Source: Mycolicibacterium neoaurum
GTDB taxonomy: Bacteria > Actinomycetota > Actinomycetes > Mycobacteriales > Mycobacteriaceae
Direction: 5' to 3'
Length of the DNA stretch: 64,000 bases
Assembly: GCF_036946495.1 (NCBI RefSeq)
Contig: NZ_JAQIIX010000002.1
Coordinates: 3,968,001 to 4,032,000, forward strand
Translations under genes and position numbers: made by a program
In this document: positions 58,423-64,000 of the stretch, piece by piece
Numbering within the stretch: position 1 is the first letter of the stretch
Layout of the letters: every line of letters starts with the position of its first letter
The notes under the pieces: generated by a model
Seen by the model: the letters and a program-made list of their open reading frames with translations, nothing else
Databases searched by the model: none
Told to the model about the DNA's origin: nothing

Positions 58423-59386
58423 CGTCGCCCGGATCGGGCTGCGGCTCGGACCTGGCGGTGCCGGCCCGCGCGGTGTCGGTCTTGGTCGATATCCACTCGC
58501 GGACCCGGTCCGCATGCGTGGTCGGGGCCGGCCACTCCTCCTGGATGGCAGCGTTGAGTTCGGCGCCGATCATCACCGCGAAGCCCGCCAGGAAGGCGAA
58601 CAGCAGGAATGCGATCGGGGTCGCCAGCGCGCCGTAGGTGTAGCCGGTGGCGGTGATCCAGGTCAGATAAAACCGAAGACTGAAGGTGGCGATCAGGAAG
58701 ACGGCGGTGGCCAACACCGCGCCGACGACCAATCGGTGGGTGGGCAGCGGGCTGGGTAGCGACACGCGATAGAGCACGGTCACCACGACGATCAGCGCGA
58801 TCACCAGGACCGGGTAGTAGCCGTACTGCAGCGCATGCGACCAGCTCTCCGGGATGTATTCGGTGATCTTGCGCGGTCCCAGCGCGATGAACGGGGCGGT
58901 CAGCACCGCGCTGACCAGCATGATCACGTAGAGACCGAGTGCGAAGAAGCGCTGCCGGACCGGATGGCGCAGCGGGGTCTGGTCATGCGCCTCGACGACC
59001 GAGTCGACGAACGCCGACACTGCCGAGGATCCGGCCCACAGCGAGATGACGAAGCCCAGCGAGACCACCTCACCCCGCGCCGAGCGCACGATGTCGTAGA
59101 TCGTCGGCTCGATGATCTCGTTGACGACGTTCTGTGAGAAGAAGCGTTCCGACGTACCGATCAACTGCTCTTCAATGGTGGGCAGGGTGTCGGGTCCGAA
59201 AAGCGGCGCGAGATAGGCCAGACTGCCGAGCATTCCGAGCAGCAACGGTGGCAGCGAGAGCGCGCACCAGAATGCGGCTTGCGCGGACTCGGAGAAGATC
59301 GAATCGTCCCACGCCTTCGACAGCGTGCGTTTGAGGATGGGCCAGATGTGGTGGCGTGACGGTCTCGTCGAGGACTGCTCGCTCAT
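58412..59386 (-). CDS. YihY/BrkB-family membrane protein
   Basis: A 324-residue integral membrane protein (Rv2707-like). Six hydrophobic segments are visible. Family marks include SGSSAVSAFVDSVVEAHDQTP-like sequence and the later YGALATPIAFLLFAFLAGFAVMIGAELNAA. It was once called ribonuclease BN, but no nuclease motif is present and the function is unknown. ATG 59386 is preferred, and a GTG at 59389 would add one residue. Confidence 0.85.
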   Translation of the reverse strand: MSEQSSTRPSRHHIWPILKRTLSKAWDDSIFSESAQAAFWCALSLPPLLLGMLGSLAYLAPLFGPDTLPTIEEQLIGTSERFFSQNVVNEIIEPTIYDIVRSARGEVVSLGFVISLWAGSSAVSAFVDSVVEAHDQTPLRHPVRQRFFALGLYVIMLVSAVLTAPFIALGPRKITEYIPESWSHALQYGYYPVLVIALIVVVTVLYRVSLPSPLPTHRLVVGAVLATAVFLIATFSLRFYLTWITATGYTYGALATPIAFLLFAFLAGFAVMIGAELNAAIQEEWPAPTTHADRVREWISTKTDTARAGTARSEPQPDPGDATS

Positions 59387-59410
59387 CACTGGTCCAGCAT
59401 TCCCGACGAA

Positions 59411-59442
59411 AGCACGCGCCGTCCCATGGGGCGGCGCGTGCT
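59411..59442 (-). terminator. Terminator after the DUF7455-like gene
   Basis: AGCACGCGCCG (59411-59421) pairs with CGGCGCGTGCT (59432-59442), and the CCC/GGG inside extends the stem. It lies six bases after the small zinc protein gene's stop and before the YihY gene. Confidence 0.72.
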
Positions 59443-59447
59443 GTTCG

Positions 59448-59639
59448 CTATGCGTCGACCGGACTGACCTCGATCACGGCGGCCAGTTCGATCAGCTTCG
59501 CCTCGTGCTCGTTGGCGTGATGCTGGCAGAACAACAGCTCGGCACCGGAGGGCAGCTTGGCGCGTACGCGTGCGGCGGCACCGCAGCGGTCGCAGCGATC
59601 CGCCCGGGTCAGTTCCGGACTCATCAGGGTTGCGTTCAC
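59448..59639 (-). CDS. Small zinc-binding protein (DUF7455-like)
   Basis: A 63-residue protein with a CDRCG motif and a LLFCQHH motif, four likely zinc ligands, in an otherwise alpha/beta small domain. Such genes are common next to sigA in mycobacteria. GTG 59639 follows GGAGGAAG. An ATG at codon 6 is an alternative start. The function is unknown; a nucleic-acid or sigma-related role is only suggested by the neighbourhood. Confidence 0.8.
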   Translation of the reverse strand: MNATLMSPELTRADRCDRCGAAARVRAKLPSGAELLFCQHHANEHEAKLIELAAVIEVSPVDA

Positions 59640-59774
59640 GGCGCTTCCTCCGTTCTGCCTGGGTGCGTATGTCTACTGTGTCAGACGTTTTCGGTTCTGG
59701 CCTTGTTCCCCGGGGGTTCACCGGTGTGTCGTGTCTCACTGCGCCGGCGTTACCGTACGGGCAACCTGGACAGC

Positions 59775-60131
59775 GTGAGTACCCAGAGCGAGCTCCTTTT
59801 GCACCTGTGCGCCGCCGAAGAATGGGAGCGGGCCCGCGCCGCCGGTGAGCACCGGCCGGCATCGCTGGACGATGTCGGGTTCGTGCACCTCTCCACTCCT
59901 GAACAGGTCCATCTGCCCGCCAATCGCTTGTTCGCGGGGCGGACCGATCTGGTGCTGCTGCACATCGACCCGCGGATGCTGACCAATGAGGTGCGATGGG
60001 AGCCTGGGGTGCCGAGCGATCCCGAATCGATGGTGTTCCCACACCTTTACGGCCCGTTGCCTGCTGCTGCTGTGACAAGTGTCACGCGGTATCTGCCGGC
60101 GGCCGACGGCCTCTTCGCCGCGCTCGGGTGA
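59775..60131 (+). CDS. DUF952 protein
   Basis: A 118-residue protein of family DUF952. The histidine-containing segments LLLHLCAAEEWERA, VGFVHLSTPEQV and FPHLYGPLPAAAV are the family pattern; the fold is related to ADP-ribosyl-cyclase-like or poly-ADP-ribose domains in structure databases, but the activity is unknown. GTG 59775 starts the conserved part. It precedes the SDR gene by 49 bases. Confidence 0.84.
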   Translation: MSTQSELLLHLCAAEEWERARAAGEHRPASLDDVGFVHLSTPEQVHLPANRLFAGRTDLVLLHIDPRMLTNEVRWEPGVPSDPESMVFPHLYGPLPAAAVTSVTRYLPAADGLFAALG

Positions 60132-60180
60132 ACATCTTCGGACACGCTGCCATGGTAGTCACCGGTACGTTGAGCCGGTG

Positions 60181-60984
60181 ATGGCAGCGCAGCGGATCGC
60201 GGTGGTGACCGGGGCCAGTCGCGGTGCCGGGCGTGGCATCGCGACCGCACTCGGCGTACACGGATGGAAGGTCTACGCCACCGGACGGACCATCGAGGCC
60301 GCACCGCCCGGTGGCGTGGCGGTCCGGGTGGACCACGCCGACGACGCCGCCGTGGGCGAGTTGTTCGCGCGCGTCGGTGCCGAAGAGGGTGGGCTGGATC
60401 TGCTCGTCAACAACGCCGCCATGGTCCACGACGACCTGACCGGGCCGAAGCCGTTCTGGGACAAGCCGATCGGCCTCGGCGATGTGCTCGACGTCGGCCT
60501 TCGCTCGGCCTACGTCGCGTCCTGGCACGCCGCGCCGTTGTTACTGCGACGGCCCCGGGGACTGATCGCATTCACCTCGTCGCCCGGATCGGTCTGCTAC
60601 ATGCATGGTCCCGCCTACGGCGCGCAGAAGGCCGGGATCGACAAGATGGCGGCCGATATGGCGGTCGACTTCCGCGGCACCGAGGTGGCCACGGTGTCGA
60701 TCTGGATGGGAATCCTGCTCACCGAACGGCTGCGGGCCGCCTTCGCGGGCAACCCCGAGGCGTTGGCGGCGACCGCCGAGCACGCCGAGACCCCGGAGTT
60801 CACGGGCCATCTGATCGACGCGCTGTTCGGGGATCCGGACCTGGCCGGCCTCTCCGGGCACACCCTGATCGGAGCGGAGCTCGGCGAGCACTACGGCATC
60901 ACCGATGACGGTGGCCGCCGACCGCCGTCGCACCGCGCCTGGCTGGGCGCCCCGAGGACGCCCAGCGACACCATCGTCCGGTGA
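60181..60984 (+). CDS. SDR-family oxidoreductase
   Basis: A 267-residue short-chain dehydrogenase. TGASRGAGRGIA nucleotide loop, LLVNNAAM, Ser in TSSPGS and YGAQKAG (Tyr and Lys present) make the active site complete. It resembles DHRS1-like SDRs with the segment KPFWDKPIGLGDVLDVGLRSAY. Start ATG 60181 is preferred to longer frames. The C-terminal tail is Arg/Pro-rich. It converges on sigA with ten bases between stops. Confidence 0.85.
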   Translation: MAAQRIAVVTGASRGAGRGIATALGVHGWKVYATGRTIEAAPPGGVAVRVDHADDAAVGELFARVGAEEGGLDLLVNNAAMVHDDLTGPKPFWDKPIGLGDVLDVGLRSAYVASWHAAPLLLRRPRGLIAFTSSPGSVCYMHGPAYGAQKAGIDKMAADMAVDFRGTEVATVSIWMGILLTERLRAAFAGNPEALAATAEHAETPEFTGHLIDALFGDPDLAGLSGHTLIGAELGEHYGITDDGGRRPPSHRAWLGAPRTPSDTIVR

Positions 60985-60994
60985 CGGACCCGAC

Positions 60995-62398
60995 CTAGTC
61001 GAGGTAGTCGCGCAGGACCTGGGAACGGCTGGGGTGGCGCAGCTTGCTCATCGTCTTGGACTCGATCTGACGGATGCGCTCACGCGTCACGCCATAGACC
61101 TGGCCGATCTCGTCGAGGGTGCGCGGCTGGCCGTCGGTGAGGCCGAACCGCAGCCGCACCACGCCCGCCTCACGCTCGGAGAGCGTCTCCAGTACCGACT
61201 GCAGCTGATCCTGCAGCAGCGTGAAGGACACCGCGTCAACGGCCACCACGGCCTCGGAGTCCTCGATGAAGTCACCGAGCTGGCTGTCGCCCTCGTCGCC
61301 GATGGTCTGGTCCAGCGAGATCGGCTCACGCGCGTACTGCTGGATCTCCAGCACCTTCTCCGGCGTGATGTCCATTTCCTTGGCGAGCTCTTCGGGGGTG
61401 GGTTCGCGACCCAGGTCCTGAAGCAGCTCACGCTGGATGCGGCCCAGCTTGTTGATGACCTCGACCATGTGCACCGGGATACGGATGGTGCGGGCCTGGT
61501 CGGCCATGGCGCGGGTGATGGCCTGGCGGATCCACCAGGTGGCGTAGGTCGAGAACTTGTAGCCCTTGGTGTAGTCGAACTTCTCGACGGCGCGGATCAG
61601 CCCGAGGTTGCCCTCCTGGATCAGGTCCAGGAACGCCATGCCGCGGCCGGTGTAACGCTTGGCCAGCGACACCACCAGGCGCAGGTTCGCCTCCAGCAGG
61701 TGATTCTTGGCGCGGTCACCATCGCGGCAGATCCACTGCATATCGCGGCGCTGGGCGGCGGGCAGCTTCTCACCCTTCTCGGTGAGCTCGGTCATCAACT
61801 GAGTGGCATACAGGCCGGCCTCGATGCGCTTGGCGAGTTCGACCTCCTCCTCGGCGTTGAGCAGCGCGACCTTGCCGATCTGCTTGAGGTAGGCGCGCAC
61901 CGAGTCCGCCGAGGCGGTGAGCTCGGCGTCCTTGCGGGCCTGACGCAGCGCCTCGGACTCTTCCTCGTCCCAGACGAAGTCTCCGGAGGCCTTGTCCTTC
62001 TCGGACGGTTCGGCGATATCGTCGTCGCCGTCCTTGGCAGGCTTGGCCGCGGCGGGGGACGCGTCGTCGCCCTCGGCCTCTTCATCGGAGTCCGTGTCGG
62101 CGGTGTCGGCCTCGTCATCGGTCTCCAGGTCGTCGATCTCGACATCCTCGAGGTCGTCGCCGGGTTCGACGTCCAGATCCTCGGCGCCGTCGAGGTCTTC
62201 GCCGAGGTTCACGTCCTCGCCGGACTCGTCCTTCTTGCCTCGCGGCGACGCGGCCTTGGCCGGTGCCTTCTTGGCGGGCGCCTTCTTCGCAGCCCGCTTG
62301 GCCGGTGCCTTCTTGGCCGGCGCCTTTTTCGCGGCGGTCTTGGTGGCGGTGGCCTTCACCGGCTCATCGGTTGCCGGGCTTGCCTCTGTCGCTGCCAC
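60995..62398 (-). CDS. sigA: Primary RNA polymerase sigma factor SigA
   Basis: A 467-residue housekeeping sigma factor. The N-terminus has a Lys/Ala/Pro-rich stretch (AKKAPAKKAPAKRAAKKAPA) and a long Asp/Glu region up to about residue 150, as in other mycobacteria. Regions 1.2-4 follow (LIRAVEKFDYTKGYKFSTYA, SYATWWIRQAI and the HTH SREAG-like region 4.2 ending TMSKLRHPSRSQVLRDYLD). GTG 62398 is chosen because VAATEASPATDEPVK resembles the M. smegmatis start (466 aa). GAGAGG lies upstream. Confidence 0.97.
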   Translation of the reverse strand: MAATEASPATDEPVKATATKTAAKKAPAKKAPAKRAAKKAPAKKAPAKAASPRGKKDESGEDVNLGEDLDGAEDLDVEPGDDLEDVEIDDLETDDEADTADTDSDEEAEGDDASPAAAKPAKDGDDDIAEPSEKDKASGDFVWDEEESEALRQARKDAELTASADSVRAYLKQIGKVALLNAEEEVELAKRIEAGLYATQLMTELTEKGEKLPAAQRRDMQWICRDGDRAKNHLLEANLRLVVSLAKRYTGRGMAFLDLIQEGNLGLIRAVEKFDYTKGYKFSTYATWWIRQAITRAMADQARTIRIPVHMVEVINKLGRIQRELLQDLGREPTPEELAKEMDITPEKVLEIQQYAREPISLDQTIGDEGDSQLGDFIEDSEAVVAVDAVSFTLLQDQLQSVLETLSEREAGVVRLRFGLTDGQPRTLDEIGQVYGVTRERIRQIESKTMSKLRHPSRSQVLRDYLD

Positions 62399-62583
62399 GT
62401 ACACCCTCTCGGTAATGCTGGACGGTGACCGCACGCAGGCGTCACCGAAATTCGGCTATCTCGAATAGTGGCGTCGTATCTCTGCTTGGGATATCCGCCG
62501 CTATCAGTCGGTGGCGGCCGCCGTCGACCATTGTAACGACAGTGTGGTCCACCACCGTGCGCAGCGGCAAATCCGGTCGCGTG

Positions 62584-63345
62584 TTATTGCACGTGAATGC
62601 CCTTGGCGGCCATCGCCGCGCCGACGATTCCCGCCGAGTTGCGCAGCGCGGCGGGGACCACCGGGGTGCGGTTCTTGAGCATCGGGATCCAGCGGTCGGC
62701 CTTGCGGCTGATTCCGCCGCCCGCGATGAACAGGTCGGGCCAGATCGCGTTCTCGATGGTCACCAGCACCTTGGTCACCTCTTCGGTCCAACGCTGGTAG
62801 TTCCATTCCTTGCGTTCCTTGACCGAGGAGGCCGCGCGATGCTCGGCTTCCTTGCCGTCGACCTCGAGGTGGCCGAACTCGGTATTGGGCAGCAGCACAC
62901 CGTTGTGGATCACCGCCGATCCGATGCCGGTGCCGAATGTCAGCAGCACGATCAGACCGGTGTTGTCCTTGCCCGCGCCGTACGCCTCCTCGGCGAGGCC
63001 GGCGGCGTCGGCGTCGTTGAGCACGGTCACGTGCTGGCCCTCCAGCACATCGCTGATCACCTCGGCGGCGTTGGTGCCGATCCAACCCTTGTCGACGTTG
63101 GCCGCGGTGCGCACGACGCCGTTGGTCACCACGCCGGGATAGGTGACGCCCAGGGGACCGGTCCAGCCGAACTCGCGGACCACGGCCGCCACGGTGGCCG
63201 CGACGGCATCCGGGGTGGCGGGTTGCGGGGTGGCCAGTTTGATCCGGTCGCCGATGAGGGTTCCGGTATCGAGGTCGACGATGCCCCCCTTGATACCGCT
63301 GCCGCCGACGTCGACGCCGAATCCAGTATTGGGCGAATCGGTCAT
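62584..63345 (-). CDS. ppgK: Polyphosphate glucokinase PpgK
   Basis: A 253-residue ROK-family kinase that phosphorylates glucose with polyphosphate (or ATP), equivalent to Rv2702. The phosphate loop VDVGGSGIKGGIVDLD, the catalytic Asp in LNDADAAGLAEE and the ROK segment FGTGIGSAVIHNGVLLPNTEFGH are present; the latter contains the sugar-binding Glu and His. The start ATG 63345 lies 70 bases from the divergent suhB start. Confidence 0.94.
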   Translation of the reverse strand: MTDSPNTGFGVDVGGSGIKGGIVDLDTGTLIGDRIKLATPQPATPDAVAATVAAVVREFGWTGPLGVTYPGVVTNGVVRTAANVDKGWIGTNAAEVISDVLEGQHVTVLNDADAAGLAEEAYGAGKDNTGLIVLLTFGTGIGSAVIHNGVLLPNTEFGHLEVDGKEAEHRAASSVKERKEWNYQRWTEEVTKVLVTIENAIWPDLFIAGGGISRKADRWIPMLKNRTPVVPAALRNSAGIVGAAMAAKGIHVQ

Positions 63346-63415
63346 TGGAACGCTCCTCAGCAGGGTCCGGCGGGCAGTCCGACATCACCCTAACGGGTTG
63401 TGGTGCGATGTATGC

Positions 63416-64000
63416 ATGACTGATCCGCAGACGTTGCGCCTGGTGTCCGAGCAATTGGCCACGGAGGCGGCCACTTTCGTGCAGACCCGACGCGCCGAGG
63501 TGTTCGGTGCCGCTCCGGTGGCCGATGCGGTGCAGGCCAAGAGCACGCCGACGGACCCGGTGACCGTGGTGGACAAGGAGACCGAGCGGCTGCTGCGCGG
63601 ACGACTGGCCGAATTGCGGCCCGGCGAGCCGATCCTGGGCGAGGAGGAGGGTGGCTCGGCGGTGGCCGAACCCGGCGTCCCGGTGTGGGTGATCGACCCG
63701 ATCGACGGGACGGTGAACTTCGTCTACGGCATCGAGGCCTATGCGGTATCCGTCGGCGTCCAGATCGATGGTGTCTCGGTCGCCGGTGCGGTGGCCCATG
63801 TGTCGACCGGCGAGATCTACTCGGCGGCGGTGGGGCACGGCGCGACGGTCACCGGCGCCGGTGTGCAGACCGAGTTGCGGTGCAACACCATCGACGATCT
63901 GTCGATGGCGCTGGTGGGCACCGGATTCTCCTATGATTCGGCGAACCGGGCCAGGCAGGCCGAGGTGCTGTCCGCGTTGTTGCCCCGCGTGCGCGATATC
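63416..64000 (+). CDS. suhB: Inositol-1-monophosphatase family protein, N-terminal part (3' end outside window)
   Basis: The first 195 codons of an inositol monophosphatase-type enzyme (Rv2701c/SuhB-like), which dephosphorylates inositol-1-phosphate for phosphatidylinositol and mycothiol synthesis. The lithium-sensitive metal site is complete: GEEEGG with Glu ligands and the WVIDPIDGTVNF motif with its Asp ligands. A second in-frame ATG is not available; the overlapping ATG at 63412 leads to a stop after three codons. The frame is open to the window edge. The IMPase C-terminal motif lies beyond it. Confidence 0.92.
   Translation, partial: MTDPQTLRLVSEQLATEAATFVQTRRAEVFGAAPVADAVQAKSTPTDPVTVVDKETERLLRGRLAELRPGEPILGEEEGGSAVAEPGVPVWVIDPIDGTVNFVYGIEAYAVSVGVQIDGVSVAGAVAHVSTGEIYSAAVGHGATVTGAGVQTELRCNTIDDLSMALVGTGFSYDSANRARQAEVLSALLPRVRDI

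Noticed and set aside
62399..62583. Small gene or RNA in the 185-base gap between sigA and ppgK
   Set aside because: No convincing open frame with a ribosome site and no strong hairpin; it is best read as the sigA promoter region.
1..64000. CRISPR array, tRNA or rRNA genes, insertion sequences or prophage
   Set aside because: No regularly spaced repeats, tRNA-like cloverleaf, transposase or integrase was seen by eye. A tRNA scan was not run.

Overview
The window is a continuous stretch of chromosome from a fast-growing mycobacterium (Mycolicibacterium type). The evidence is high GC, many GTG starts, and a gene order that follows the M. tuberculosis Rv2753c to Rv2701c interval: dapA, rnj, ftsK, argA, pgsA, clgR-pspA-pspM, ephG, recA-recX, miaB, miaA, dapF, hflX, lexA, chiZ, nrdR, sthA, ideR, sigB, sigA, ppgK, suhB. 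Coding density is very high and no gene-free gap exceeds 300 bp. I see no tRNA, rRNA, insertion sequence, phage or CRISPR. Gene names rest on motif recognition and synteny; no database search was run.

Layout. 1-9.3 kb: the end of dapA, rnj, a methyltransferase, a mycofactocin-type dehydrogenase, an ABM monooxygenase, a SulP anion transporter and carbonic anhydrase that look like one gene split by a -1 frameshift, and ftsK. 9.3-13.5 kb: argA, pgsA and the envelope-stress operon clgR-pspA-pspM behind an ECF-sigma promoter. 13.5-17.5 kb: a glycosyltransferase, DUF3046, a hydrolase and recA-recX with both SOS and damage-independent promoters. 17.5-24.3 kb: an accessory block (hydrolase/MerR/SDR, MarR/MFS efflux, GluABCD uptake) between recX and miaB. 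24.3-32.8 kb: miaB, a DUF349 protein, a DMT transporter, miaA, dapF, hflX.

32.8-44.8 kb is the most accessory part: a secreted PE-PPE-type esterase, a four-gene thiolase/DUF35/fused acyl-CoA dehydrogenase/TetR operon that looks like sterol or side-chain catabolism, a molybdopterin oxidoreductase divergent from a fadE with a repeat-rich operator region, and a membrane-anchored LGFP-repeat protein. 44.8-50.5 kb: lexA, an ohr/ohrR peroxide module, chiZ, nrdR, PhzF, a hydrolase and a PAC2 protein. 50.5-57.6 kb: sthA, a CNNM/CBS pair behind a possible basic leader peptide, DUF4192, ideR and sigB. 57.6-64 kb: small conserved actinobacterial genes, a YihY-type membrane protein, sigA, ppgK and the start of suhB.

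The genes connect mainly through stress and DNA-damage control. LexA-type boxes lie before recA, lexA and chiZ. recA and chiZ also carry the RecA-NDp promoter used by ClgR, which is encoded nearby. clgR and sigB share the same GGGAAC-N17-CGTTG promoter. Several local regulators (MerR, MarR, OhrR, TetR) have well-formed palindromes close to their genes.
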